Source: Lysinibacillus sphaericus OT4b.31 (GTDB lineage: Bacteria; Bacillota; Bacilli; Bacillales_A; Planococcaceae). From it: DNA of 36,264 bases. The stretch lies in the NCBI RefSeq assembly GCF_000392615.1, contig NZ_KB933398.1:592027-628290 (forward strand), written 5' to 3'. The position numbers and the translations under genes were made by a program. Positions within the stretch are counted from its first letter, which is position 1; each line of letters opens with the position of its first letter. Positions 14,627-23,178 of this stretch are shown piece by piece. The notes under the pieces are model-generated. The model saw nothing but the letters and a program-made list of their open reading frames with translations. It made no database searches and was not told the DNA's origin.

Positions 14627-16570
14627 TTAATGTAATAATTCTAGCGACTTTTTTAGCCAGCGTGTTGCCTCGCTATAATCCTGTGCAACGCCTTGACCTT
14701 TTCTATAGAGCATACCAAGCTGAAATTGTGCTTTTTGGTGACCCTGATTGGCAGCCAGTCGATACAGCTGAGCAGCCTTTGCAAAATTCTTCGGTACGCC
14801 CTGTCCATGACTATGCATTTGAGCCAGCTGGTATTGGGCTTTAGCATGACCTTTGGTTGCAGCCTGTTCAATCCATTTTGCTGCTTCCGTGTAGTCTTGC
14901 TCGACACCTACCCCCTTGTCATATAAATTACCAAGTTGATATTGTGCTCCTGCGTGTCCTTGTATCGCAGCGAGTCGGTAACAACGTCGTGCCTCATCTA
15001 AATCCTGTGTGATGCCTAGTCCTTGCTCATATAACAACCCTAGCTGATATTCAGCGCTTATATGTGATTGGTCAGTAGCAGCACGCCACCATTTAACAGC
15101 TTCCATGTAGTTTCGCGTGATAGCCACACCTGTCGCATACAACAAACCAAGTTCAAATTGAGCCTCAGGATAGCCTTTTTCTGCTGCTATTTTAAAGTAG
15201 TGTAAAGCATTTTCAGGTTGTTGAAGTTGATTTACATAAAGGTGACCAAGTTCATAACTGGCACTAATGTGCCCTTGATCGGCAGCGAGTTGTAACCATT
15301 GTTCAGCACGTGTGCTATTTTTTTCTTTTTCATATAGTACACCAAGGCAATACTGCGCATTAATATGTCCTTTATGGGCCGCAAGTTTAAACCATTTTAA
15401 CGCTTCGACAGTATCTTGTTGTAATCCCTGCCCTGCATTGTATAGCATGGCCAAATGAAATTCAGCATTAGTATGATCTTGTAGTGCCGCTAAGTGGAAC
15501 CATCTTGCGGCTTCGTGAAAATCTTGTGCAATTCCACGTCCCTTTATATACATATAGCCTAGATTGTACTGTGCACTTGCATCGCCAGCTGATGCTGCCA
15601 TTTCAAAACAGGCTATAGCCTCTTCATAGCTTTGTGGGACTCCCGTGCCATTATGATAGAGAAAGCCGAGATTGTTTTGAGCACTTGTGTAGCCTTGGTT
15701 GGCCGCTAAAATATACCACTTAGCCGCTTCGGAAAAATTAATAGGCATACCCAATCCTTGATTGTGAAGGACACCGAGATTGTACTGTGCATCAGCATTG
15801 CCTAAATCGGCCGCTGCTTTATAAAGGCGAGCAGCTTCAGCATAATTTTGTAATATACCTTGTCCTAAATGATAGAGTACGCCTAAGCTATAAAGAGCGC
15901 TTGCATCCTTCTGAGCCGCCGCTTTTTCATACCACATTTTCGCTATTTTATAGTCTTTCTTTACTCCACGACCATGATTGTATAAGACGCCCAAATTATA
16001 TTGTGCGCTTGCATTGCCTTCACTTGCTGCTAATTCAAACCAATTAGCGGCATGTTCGTAATCATCCCACGGTTGGTCTTCCAGACGGAGGATATTCATA
16101 TCGAATGGGGGCATGATATCTTCAAATTTAGAGCTCTTTTGTATGGATGTATTAGCCTTAAAGCTACGATCATAACGATTGATAAACCATTCTACAATAT
16201 CACTGACATAGTCGAGAACAATTTTTGCTGCTTTCGCTTCCACAAGGGCATTGCTACTATTAATGGTCATTTTTCGGACAAGATCCATGAGCAAATAAAT
16301 ACGGCGTGGGTGTATTTTTGCTATAAAACCACGATTATTCATGAATGTTCGAATACTTTTTGACTTAGGTTCAGTATGCATTTTCAACTTATACATTTCA
16401 TATAAAATTTCCTCAAGTACAAGGCGTGACTTTTGCAAGGAAACAGCCGGTTTTGTTACAGCAGTCGTACTAGCATCTTGAAAATTTTTAGTTAAATTAA
16501 TGAGGGACAATGCATGCAATTTTTTACATTGTTCACGTAGAATTTCATATTGTATGACGATAGTACTCAC
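14627..16570 (-). CDS. Sel1-repeat protein with a DUF4145-like N-terminal domain
   Basis: A 647-residue protein. Residues ~165-640 hold 13 Sel1-like repeats of about 36 residues, each with an A-x-A-Q-Y-x-L-G-x-x-Y core followed by G-x-G-V; repeats 7 and 8 are degenerate. Such solenoids bind proteins or peptides. Residues ~1-150 are helical (SRLVLEEILYEMY and LLMDLVRKMTINSSNAL, then a hydrophobic helix ending VEWFINRY) and resemble DUF4145-like domains. No signal peptide or TM segment is seen, so it is probably cytoplasmic. AGGAGGTG overlaps the only in-frame canonical start (GTG at 16570), so the true start is uncertain. Function unknown; a scaffold role is inferred. Confidence 0.82.
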   Translation of the reverse strand: MSTIVIQYEILREQCKKLHALSLINLTKNFQDASTTAVTKPAVSLQKSRLVLEEILYEMYKLKMHTEPKSKSIRTFMNNRGFIAKIHPRRIYLLMDLVRKMTINSSNALVEAKAAKIVLDYVSDIVEWFINRYDRSFKANTSIQKSSKFEDIMPPFDMNILRLEDQPWDDYEHAANWFELAASEGNASAQYNLGVLYNHGRGVKKDYKIAKMWYEKAAAQKDASALYSLGVLYHLGQGILQNYAEAARLYKAAADLGNADAQYNLGVLHNQGLGMPINFSEAAKWYILAANQGYTSAQNNLGFLYHNGTGVPQSYEEAIACFEMAASAGDASAQYNLGYMYIKGRGIAQDFHEAARWFHLAALQDHTNAEFHLAMLYNAGQGLQQDTVEALKWFKLAAHKGHINAQYCLGVLYEKEKNSTRAEQWLQLAADQGHISASYELGHLYVNQLQQPENALHYFKIAAEKGYPEAQFELGLLYATGVAITRNYMEAVKWWRAATDQSHISAEYQLGLLYEQGLGITQDLDEARRCYRLAAIQGHAGAQYQLGNLYDKGVGVEQDYTEAAKWIEQAATKGHAKAQYQLAQMHSHGQGVPKNFAKAAQLYRLAANQGHQKAQFQLGMLYRKGQGVAQDYSEATRWLKKSLELLH

Positions 16571-16581
16571 CTCCTATTTCA

Positions 16582-16613
16582 ATAAATGAAAAAACAGTTC
16601 TTTTTTCATTTAT
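16582..16613. promoter_or_regulatory. Perfect inverted repeat just upstream of the Sel1 gene
   Basis: ATAAATGAAAAAA (16582-16594) and TTTTTTCATTTAT (16601-16613) form a 13-bp perfect inverted repeat with a 6-base spacer. It ends about a dozen bases before the Sel1-gene start. It could be an operator or a 5' mRNA stem; on either strand a T6 run lies in the stem, so a weak terminator is also possible. Confidence 0.45.
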
Positions 16614-16729
16614 CGGGAAAATAGTGGAGTTATTGATGTTTTTCAAATGGATTCATCAGTTGAATTGTCCTCGTTACATGATACTATTTGATATAAGGGT
16701 TAGTTTATAGCCATTTGGGGGATTGAGTG

Positions 16730-17437
16730 ATGAAAAATATTGCAGCTATTATTCCAGCATATAATCCGCAACAATCGTTTGTAACCTATGTACATCAACT
16801 ATTAGCCACTAAAATCACACAAATTATTATTGTAAATGATGGCAGTGATCAAAAATATGCCGGTGTTTTTGAAGAATTGAACACAATTGATAATTGCCGC
16901 GTATTGCAACACGAATTGAATATAGGAAAAGGTGGTGCGTTAAAAACAGCCTTTGCTTATGCTTGGGCGCAAAAAGGCTGTTTTCAAGGTGTTATAACAC
17001 TAGGTGCACATGGTCAGCATACATTGCAAGATGTGAAACTAGTTTTAACGATGACCAAGGTATTTTCTGAAGGAATTGTGCTAGGAGTTCGCAATTTTCA
17101 TTCGTACGATAGTACGTTTCTCTCCTATTGGGGTAATCGAGCAACAAGTTTGTTTTTTGAATTGCTTTTTCATAGAAAGCTCATGGATACACAATCTGGC
17201 CTACGTTACATATCGATAAAAGAGTTGCCGTGGCTAATGCAAGTGAAAGGTGATCGCTTTGAGTATGATACGAATATGCTGGTAGCCGCACTTAAAAGAA
17301 AATGTCCAATTTTCGAAGTAGAAATTGGTCAGCTACGCTTAAAGAAAAACTCAGTAATTCAGTATGATGAAGTCACGAATGCAAGTACAGTTATTACAAA
17401 TATGTTTTTAAATTATTTAAAACCAAGGCGAAAGTAA
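16730..17437 (+). CDS. Family 2 glycosyltransferase-like protein without the usual DxD residues
   Basis: A 235-residue protein with the GT-A fold of DPM1/polyprenyl-phosphate glycosyltransferases: AAIIPAYNP at the N-terminus, IIIVNDGSD (about residues 32-40), GKGGALKTAFAYAW (about 64-77), then DTQSGLRYI and GDRFEYDTNMLV further on. The family's metal-binding Asp-Ala-Asp-Gly-Gln-His is here Gly92-Ala93-His94-Gly95-Gln96-His97, so both aspartates are lost. There is no C-terminal TM domain. It may be inactive, metal-independent or changed in function. The start at 16730 follows GGGGGA by seven bases. A CsoR-family gene follows about 90 bases later; no functional link is evident. Confidence 0.8.
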   Translation: MKNIAAIIPAYNPQQSFVTYVHQLLATKITQIIIVNDGSDQKYAGVFEELNTIDNCRVLQHELNIGKGGALKTAFAYAWAQKGCFQGVITLGAHGQHTLQDVKLVLTMTKVFSEGIVLGVRNFHSYDSTFLSYWGNRATSLFFELLFHRKLMDTQSGLRYISIKELPWLMQVKGDRFEYDTNMLVAALKRKCPIFEVEIGQLRLKKNSVIQYDEVTNASTVITNMFLNYLKPRRK

Positions 17438-17530
17438 CGTTACAGGTGTATTTTCGAAATAATGGGTAAGGATAACAATGATAATTACTCAATGGAACGT
17501 AGCGAGTATAAAAAAAAAGGAGTAATGAAT

Positions 17531-17791
17531 GTGGAATATTCAGATCAAGTGAAAAATCGAGTAAAGCGGATGGAAGGTCAGCTACGTGGGATTTTGAAAA
17601 TGATGGAAGAAGAAAAGGATTGTAAGGCAGTAATTACGCAATTGTCAGCAGTACGTTCAGCTGTAGACCGTACAGTTGGTGTAATAGTCAGTACGAATCT
17701 TCTAGAATGTGTACAAAATGCAGAAGGTGACGGGGAAAAAATGAATGAAGTGATTCAAGAGGCTGTAAATTTAGTTGTAAAAAGCCGTTAA
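17531..17791 (+). CDS. cstR: CsoR-family regulator of the persulfide-sensing CstR type
   Basis: The 86-residue helical protein keeps RVKRMEGQLRGILKMMEE, the hallmark of the CsoR/DUF156 family. With the GTG start at 17531 the two cysteines fall at residues 31 (EEKDCKAV) and 60 (TNLLECVQ). These are the positions of the sulfur-sensing Cys pair of S. aureus CstR. The copper-ligand histidine of CsoR is replaced by Asn56, so copper sensing is unlikely. The GTG has AAGGAG eight bases upstream; the in-frame ATG at 17525 lies too close to it. CstR normally represses sulfide-oxidation genes, but none lie next to it here. The target is unknown. Confidence 0.88.
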   Translation: MEYSDQVKNRVKRMEGQLRGILKMMEEEKDCKAVITQLSAVRSAVDRTVGVIVSTNLLECVQNAEGDGEKMNEVIQEAVNLVVKSR

Positions 17792-17848
17792 AATTTCAAT
17801 ATGCATTTGTTTAGCTGTAATAATCATCTATCGTTAAGAAAAAGGAGA

Positions 17849-17880
17849 AAACTCACTGTAATTGGTGGGTTTTTTATTTT
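17849..17880 (+). terminator. Terminator after the CstR-type gene
   Basis: ACTCAC pairs with GTGGGT (one wobble) around an 8-base loop, followed by a long T-rich tract. The stem is short, but the tail is strong. Confidence 0.75.
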
Positions 17881-18060
17881 GTGCAAAAAAAAGTTGTATT
17901 TTAGTATTAATTCAGTAAATAATGATAGTAAATACCTGTATTTATAAATATAAAATTAAAGTTCAAAGTCACAGTAGTGACCTTGGACGATAGATTTATA
18001 GTTACTTTTTCCTTTATAATTATTGTGAGAATAATATATAAACGGGAAGGAGAATTTATT

Positions 18061-19215
18061 ATGAAAAAATGGTTACTAAGTAGTGTAGCATTATTGATGT
18101 TAAGCCCAACTGCTGCATACGCACAAAATGCAGAAAACCATACAGTCGAGACTTCCCTTAAGAGTGCTGCCAATGTAATGTCCAGTTCAAAGGTAACTAC
18201 TTGGGATAAATTCATCAATGAAGTAGTACAACAAATGAATGAATTTTCTACGGAAATTAAAGTTACATATAGTGGGCCAATGGCTGACTTCAATAAACAT
18301 ATCATGCAGTCATTAGAACAAGCGCAGAAACAGGCAACCTATGCAAGTGGTCATTTGGAGGGTGTCAGTATTACTTCAGACTCCGAGGGTAACGTGACAC
18401 TTAAAGTGAAATATTTTACGAATCAAACACAAGAAGCCGCTGTACAAAAGAAGGTTGATCAAGTATTAAAAACGATTATAAAGCCTTCTATGACACAATT
18501 CCAAAAAGTAAAGGCTGTTAATGATTACATTGTATCGAATGCAGCATATGGCAATAAAACGAAAGCAAGTCCTCATAGTGCTTACGCATTACTAATGGAA
18601 GGACAAGCGGTATGCCAAGGCTATGCGTTACTAGCATATAAAATGTTAACGCAAGCAGGTATTGAAACGGAGTATGTAGTAGGCTTTGTCAACAGCAATC
18701 AAGGCCATGCCTGGAATATGGTGAAAATTGATGGCAAGTGGTATCATTTAGACACTACATGGAATGATCCATTACCAAACCGGGTAGGTGCATCTTCGTA
18801 CGATTATTTCTTAGTAACAGATGCCCAACTAAAGAAAGACCATTCTTGGATTGCTTCAGATTATCCTGAAGCAACGAGCACAACATATAACTATATGCAA
18901 AATGTACATTATTCATATCAAATCAATAACACGCTGTATTTTAGTAATACAGCAGATAATGATAAATTGTATAAGCTCGACTTAACGAATGGTAAGAAGA
19001 CAAAGGTGATTGATACGCGTGCATTGTATATAACAGGTGTTGGCGACAACCTGTATTATAGCGACTATAGCAATGGTGGTTACTTAACAAAGTTAAATTT
19101 AAAAACCTTAAAAGCGGGCGTGCTAGTGAAGCAATCAATATCAGATTTAGAGATTAGAGATAATAATTTAGTTTACAAGGTGAATGCAAAAGAGCAAAAG
19201 TTGAAGATTAATTAA
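18061..19215 (+). CDS. Exported transglutaminase-like protein (copy 1)
   Basis: A 384-residue protein with a Sec signal peptide (MKKWLLSSVALLMLSPTAAYA, cleavage likely after AYA). A transglutaminase/protease-like core holds the triad Cys185 (AVCQGYALL), His216 (GHAWNMV) and Asp231 (WYHLDTTWNDP). The C-terminal ~110 residues have Tyr-rich repeats (LYFSNTADNDKLYKLD, LYYSDYSNGGYLTKL) like short beta-propeller blades. It probably acts outside the cell on proteins or peptidoglycan stems as a hydrolase or cross-linker. The ATG at 18061 follows GGAAGGAG. A second copy lies downstream. The leader (17792-18060) carries GTCAC-AGTA-GTGAC at 17968-17981 but no other gene. Confidence 0.88.
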   Translation: MKKWLLSSVALLMLSPTAAYAQNAENHTVETSLKSAANVMSSSKVTTWDKFINEVVQQMNEFSTEIKVTYSGPMADFNKHIMQSLEQAQKQATYASGHLEGVSITSDSEGNVTLKVKYFTNQTQEAAVQKKVDQVLKTIIKPSMTQFQKVKAVNDYIVSNAAYGNKTKASPHSAYALLMEGQAVCQGYALLAYKMLTQAGIETEYVVGFVNSNQGHAWNMVKIDGKWYHLDTTWNDPLPNRVGASSYDYFLVTDAQLKKDHSWIASDYPEATSTTYNYMQNVHYSYQINNTLYFSNTADNDKLYKLDLTNGKKTKVIDTRALYITGVGDNLYYSDYSNGGYLTKLNLKTLKAGVLVKQSISDLEIRDNNLVYKVNAKEQKLKIN

Positions 19216-19271
19216 TAGGTAGACATAACAAGATACTGAGTAAAGATTTCTATATATCATTTATAATTTCT

Positions 19272-19313
19272 AAGCACAAAAGAGCTTCCAAGTGAGTTCT
19301 TTGTGCTTTTTTT
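19272..19313 (+). terminator. Terminator between the two transglutaminase genes
   Basis: AAGCACAAA pairs with TTTGTGCTT, with partial inner pairing, followed by a T7 run. It means the second copy needs its own promoter or read-through. Confidence 0.88.
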
Positions 19314-19352
19314 GTATATAATGTAAGTAGGAAACGGTTGGAGGTGAGGATT

Positions 19353-20651
19353 TTGTGGAAAAAACTAGCCATTATTTTGATTATTGTTATTTTTATTGAT
19401 CCTATATATACGGCTGGTAAAGCGACAGTACAACAAGTCATGACATGGGCAAATAACGATGAAATTCAAACGATGCTTCTAGCCACAAAGGACAAAATCG
19501 TTGATGTCACAGCACAATTTTCAGACGATGCCTCTATCGAAACAGCCACCCCAATAGAAGACAGGAAAGATGAAGCTGAGTTAGTAGCCACGACTGCACC
19601 GGCGCTGAAACCTGAAGCAAAGCTTGTTGTAACGAATGCTAAAGAATTGGCAGATGCAATGTATGCTTATTACAGTAGTTTTTCACCAACTTTCGAAATT
19701 CAATATAAGGGCAGTACTCAGCGTATAGAGCAGCTAGTAGAGGAAGCCTATGACAGTGCCATTAAACGGGATGATTATGTGTATGGCCATATTAGTAAAC
19801 ACTCAATTCGTTATGAATACGGGAAAAAACAAGCCACGATTTACGGAGAACAAAGTTACTTAATGACTCCTGAGCAAGCAGCTTATGTAGAGATGAATGT
19901 TCAGGAGATAGTGGCCTCTCTTAGTAAGAGCGCGAAGACCGATGTAGAAAAAGTGAAGGCGGTCAATGATTATATTGTATCGAACACGGCTTATACTGAT
20001 AGTACGAAGGCAAGTCCACATAGTGCATATACGGTGCTAGCTGAGCATGGTGGTGTTTGCCAAGGTTATGCGTTATTAGCACATTCAATGCTACAAAAAC
20101 TCGGTATTGAAACACAGTACATTATCGGCTATGTTGGTCAGGAAGGACATGCTTGGAACTTAGTAAAACTAGATAGCCAATGGTATCACCTCGATACAAC
20201 TTGGAACGACCCAGTGCCGGATCGTAAGGGTGCTGTACGATACCAATACTTTTTAGTAGATGATCGTACAATGGCGCGAGATCATACGTGGATTGCAGCC
20301 GATTATCCGAAAGCAACAAGTACCATTTATAGCTACTATCATGATATTGATTTTCCAGCACAGGTAGATCAGCAATTATTTTATAGCAATGTCTCTGATG
20401 ACAATAAACTGTATGTGCTCGATATTTCTACCGGTAAATCGAAGCGTATTTCAAGCTCACGAGCTCAATATATTGTTTATGCGGATGGATGGTTATACTA
20501 TAGTAATTATTCACATGGCGCATATTTATCGAAAATTCGCCCTGATGGTAGTGGTGAACAAGTATTGAATCGTGAAGAAACAAAAGATTTATTCGTGAAG
20601 GGTGGTTATTTATACTTCATGACTGATGAACTGAAAAAAATGGCACTTTAA
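19353..20651 (+). CDS. Exported or membrane-anchored transglutaminase-like protein (copy 2)
   Basis: A 432-residue paralogue of the upstream gene. It begins at TTG 19353, chosen because GGAGGTGAGG lies eight bases upstream. The N-terminus has one hydrophobic segment (LAIILIIVIFIDPIYTAG) that may be a signal anchor, as no clear cleavage site is seen. A Glu/Thr/Ala-rich linker (about residues 50-95) is absent from copy 1. The triad is Cys236 (GGVCQGYALL), His266 (GHAWNLV) and Asp281 (WYHLDTTWNDP). The KASPHSAYT and IVSN-AY blocks and the C-terminal Tyr-rich repeats match copy 1. The different N-terminus suggests secreted and tethered forms of the same activity. Confidence 0.88.
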   Translation: MWKKLAIILIIVIFIDPIYTAGKATVQQVMTWANNDEIQTMLLATKDKIVDVTAQFSDDASIETATPIEDRKDEAELVATTAPALKPEAKLVVTNAKELADAMYAYYSSFSPTFEIQYKGSTQRIEQLVEEAYDSAIKRDDYVYGHISKHSIRYEYGKKQATIYGEQSYLMTPEQAAYVEMNVQEIVASLSKSAKTDVEKVKAVNDYIVSNTAYTDSTKASPHSAYTVLAEHGGVCQGYALLAHSMLQKLGIETQYIIGYVGQEGHAWNLVKLDSQWYHLDTTWNDPVPDRKGAVRYQYFLVDDRTMARDHTWIAADYPKATSTIYSYYHDIDFPAQVDQQLFYSNVSDDNKLYVLDISTGKSKRISSSRAQYIVYADGWLYYSNYSHGAYLSKIRPDGSGEQVLNREETKDLFVKGGYLYFMTDELKKMAL

Positions 20652-20677
20652 CTTTATCCAGTACAAGCGGAAGTGAT

Positions 20678-20716
20678 AAAGGGCATATGACATTATCTAT
20701 TGTCATATGCCCTTTT
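20678..20716. terminator. Bidirectional terminator
   Basis: AAAGGGCATATGACA pairs perfectly over 15 bp with TGTCATATGCCCTTT around an 8-base loop. It serves the convergent transglutaminase and sugar-kinase genes; the last codons and stop of the kinase gene lie inside the stem. Confidence 0.92.
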
Positions 20717-21640
20717 AGTTCGTTCAATAATATAATGAATGGGTTGCTGCTGACATAGGGACACCTGAATTTGTGGATACATCGACGTCATGTCCTGAGA
20801 AAATGTCTTTAAAATCAGGGGGTTATGCTTAATGGCCCCACCATTACAATAAAAATTAATGGCTTCTCCTTGATAGTTAATTTTTTTTAACACGGCACAA
20901 GCCAGGAGCACTAATTCATGAGCAGCTCTCATTGAGATTTGAATCGCACAAGAATCGTTTTTCGCAACGGCTTCGGCTAAAAATGCGCCCATTTTTGCAA
21001 GTTGAGCATTTGTATAAGATGGGCGGAATAGCCATGCAGCAAGCTCCGTAACATCCTGAATACGTAGATAATTATAGACTTTGCTTTTAAGTATTGTCGG
21101 CTCCCCACGCCCGTCTTCCATACGGAAAATCGTGCGTATGACCTCTTGACCTAACCAGTACCCACTACCTTCATCACCAGCACGATGCCCCCAACCACCA
21201 GCTCTTTCAATACGCCTACCATCGAATGCGTATGCAATGGCACCAGTTCCAGCAATAAGCAAGGCACCAGTTTGTCCAGCTGTGACACCTAATAATGTTG
21301 CTTCTGCATCATTTTCAATAATAAGCGTCGCTATGTCTAGCTGAGATGTGGTAATTACTTGCTGAACAATGGCTTTAACTATGGCTTGGTCCTTCGAAGA
21401 GTCAATCCCTGCCATTGCAAAAGTGGCTACAGCAATTTTTGAGTTAGTTTGTTCTTGTAAAAATGCATGTACAAATACTAATAATGCTTGTAAAATCTCT
21501 GTCGCAGAGTCTGTACCAATCGCTTGGTAGTTGGATCCGCCAGCAGTTTTCGTGTATTTAATCTCACCGGATTCGGCATGCACAACTGCACATGCCGTTT
21601 TCGTTGCTCCGCCATCAATAATTAGTAACCAATCCTTCAT
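20693..21640 (-). CDS. BadF/BadG/N-acetylglucosamine-kinase-family sugar kinase
   Basis: The 315-residue ASKHA-fold kinase has the phosphate-1 loop LIIDGGATKTACAVV at the N-terminus, the FAMAGIDSS region, a phosphate-2 region ENDAEATLLG, the adenosine loop LLIAGTGAIAYAFDG, and GGWGHRAGDEGSGYWLG, a strong family signature. Characterised relatives phosphorylate GlcNAc or MurNAc. It is the last gene of a five-gene operon. Its ATG overlaps the lyase stop by four bases (ATGA), so the two are translationally coupled. A longer start at 21649 places the ribosome site too close. It probably phosphorylates a sugar or amino sugar released by the lyase; the substrate is unknown. Confidence 0.88.
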   Translation of the reverse strand: MKDWLLIIDGGATKTACAVVHAESGEIKYTKTAGGSNYQAIGTDSATEILQALLVFVHAFLQEQTNSKIAVATFAMAGIDSSKDQAIVKAIVQQVITTSQLDIATLIIENDAEATLLGVTAGQTGALLIAGTGAIAYAFDGRRIERAGGWGHRAGDEGSGYWLGQEVIRTIFRMEDGRGEPTILKSKVYNYLRIQDVTELAAWLFRPSYTNAQLAKMGAFLAEAVAKNDSCAIQISMRAAHELVLLACAVLKKINYQGEAINFYCNGGAIKHNPLILKTFSQDMTSMYPQIQVSLCQQQPIHYIIERTKRAYDNR

Positions 21641-23151
21641 TGATTCCATTCCTCCAAAAACACGACTAATTGTTTTTCTGCCTGATCAATGGTTGCTTCC
21701 TTTAGTTGAATCCATTCATATAGTCTGTGAGCAGAAGCCTTGCATAGTTCAAGTGATGCTCGCATTGTCTCGGGGGCGGGACCTCCTAGCAATGTTCGGA
21801 CGCCTACGAAAAACTCCGGTTTTAAAGTATGATAGAAATCTTCCTCGGAAATAGTTAAAGGTTTGCCTGTTACCAGTTTGGATTGTGTATTGGCTAGCCC
21901 CCATGTAAGGCTGGCAAGTGATTCTTCATTATGAGCAAGTAATACTTTGATGCATTTACTTACAATGCTGTGTGCTTGACGGAAGGAAATCCCTTCAGAG
22001 CGTACTAATGTATCGGCAAGCTCGGTTACATTGGCAAAGCTATTTTCTGCACGATTTCGTAGTTTTTTCTTGTTTACATCCATCGTCACAACGAGGGAAC
22101 CAAATAATTTGTAAATGCCGACTAAACGATCGATGGCACGCCATAAATAGGGCTGCATATCATCCTCGGTGTCTACGATATCACCAAACGGTGTATTATG
22201 TACCATTTGCAATACCGTACTTGCATCACCCACAACCGCTGATAGCAGGGAACGTGTATGCTCAATCGACACAGGGTTGCGTTTTTGAGGCATAATGGAG
22301 CTAATTTGTACGTACGGGCTGGCTAGTGTAAATGCATTGAATTCCTGTGTCGCCCATAATAAAAAATCTTGAGATGTACGGCCAAGATTGAGAGCAGCGA
22401 GCTGTACAATACTTGCAGCTTCAGCTATATAATCTGCTCCTGCGACTGCATCCCAAGCATTTTCGATAATTTCGTCAAATGCCAATAAGTCTCGCATCCG
22501 CTCACGACTAATATTAAAGCCAGTAGTTGTCAATGCTGCCGCACCCATACTGCTTTGATTGACGGTTTTGTAGACATTTTGCATACGTTCAAAGTCGCGG
22601 CCAAGTTGATCGATTACAGCTTTTAAGTAATGAGCGAAGGTTGTTGGCTGTGCCTGCTGCGTATGAGTATAACCAATCATTATGGTATCGATATGCTCCT
22701 CAGCTGCGGCTACTAAATCATCCCGTAATGTTAGTAGCTCTCGCATAAGCTCTAATAATTTTTTCCGTAATGTCATGCGATAAATGGCGATACCCATATC
22801 ATTACGGCTTCTACCAATATGAAGATTCCCAGCAACATCACCAGCAAACTCTATTAATTTATTTTCAATGCGGAAAAATAAATCTTCGTAGTTTGGGCTA
22901 TAATCCTCTATACGATAATAGTTCAAATCTAGTTTTTTTAGTGCAATGCCAATTTGTTGAACTTCTTCTTTTTTTACGAGTCCTTGTTCTTCTAACATTT
23001 TTAAATGTGCAATATTAATCTGAAGCATAATGGTTAAAAAATTTTTCTTTGCTTCGTCATAAGCTGGCTGCAAGACAATTTGACGATAAATATTAGAAGG
23101 GAAAGTCATCCCATCCTCTTGCTGCGTTTTGTTACGGAAATCTTCAAACAT
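21637..23151 (-). CDS. Argininosuccinate-lyase-like enzyme of unknown substrate
   Basis: The 504-residue member of the argininosuccinase/fumarase superfamily has the three conserved regions: NLHIGRSRNDMGIAIYR, IGYTHTQQAQPTTFAHYL (with the general-base histidine region), and the flexible signature loop SSIMPQKRNPVSIEH with Ser284/Ser285. True ArgH has PQKKNPD here, and the arginine-pathway partner ArgG is absent, so it is probably not the biosynthetic enzyme. The family eliminates fumarate from C-N or C-O linked succinyl groups. The start at 23151 is chosen because AGGAGG lies eight bases upstream; ATG 23157 is too close. It lies between ABC-permease and sugar-kinase genes, which implies a catabolic role on an imported compound. 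Confidence 0.85.
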   Translation of the reverse strand: MFEDFRNKTQQEDGMTFPSNIYRQIVLQPAYDEAKKNFLTIMLQINIAHLKMLEEQGLVKKEEVQQIGIALKKLDLNYYRIEDYSPNYEDLFFRIENKLIEFAGDVAGNLHIGRSRNDMGIAIYRMTLRKKLLELMRELLTLRDDLVAAAEEHIDTIMIGYTHTQQAQPTTFAHYLKAVIDQLGRDFERMQNVYKTVNQSSMGAAALTTTGFNISRERMRDLLAFDEIIENAWDAVAGADYIAEAASIVQLAALNLGRTSQDFLLWATQEFNAFTLASPYVQISSIMPQKRNPVSIEHTRSLLSAVVGDASTVLQMVHNTPFGDIVDTEDDMQPYLWRAIDRLVGIYKLFGSLVVTMDVNKKKLRNRAENSFANVTELADTLVRSEGISFRQAHSIVSKCIKVLLAHNEESLASLTWGLANTQSKLVTGKPLTISEEDFYHTLKPEFFVGVRTLLGGPAPETMRASLELCKASAHRLYEWIQLKEATIDQAEKQLVVFLEEWNQ

Positions 23152-23178
23152 ATCCATTGCCTCCTAATAGATTGGCAG

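Noticed and set aside
14627..16570. Periodic ~108-base repeats suggesting a tandem DNA or CRISPR-like array
   Set aside because: The period is the 36-residue Sel1 unit; there are no identical repeats or unique spacers, so it is coding repetition.
17968..17981. GTCAC-AGTA-GTGAC palindrome before transglutaminase copy 1 as an operator
   Set aside because: The arms are only 5 bp and no second copy or regulator was found; kept as a note in the gene entry.
21637..23151. Annotation as argH, arginine biosynthesis
   Set aside because: No argG or other arginine genes are near, the signature loop is changed (PQKRNPV), and the gene sits in an importer/kinase operon. Absence of another argH could not be checked.
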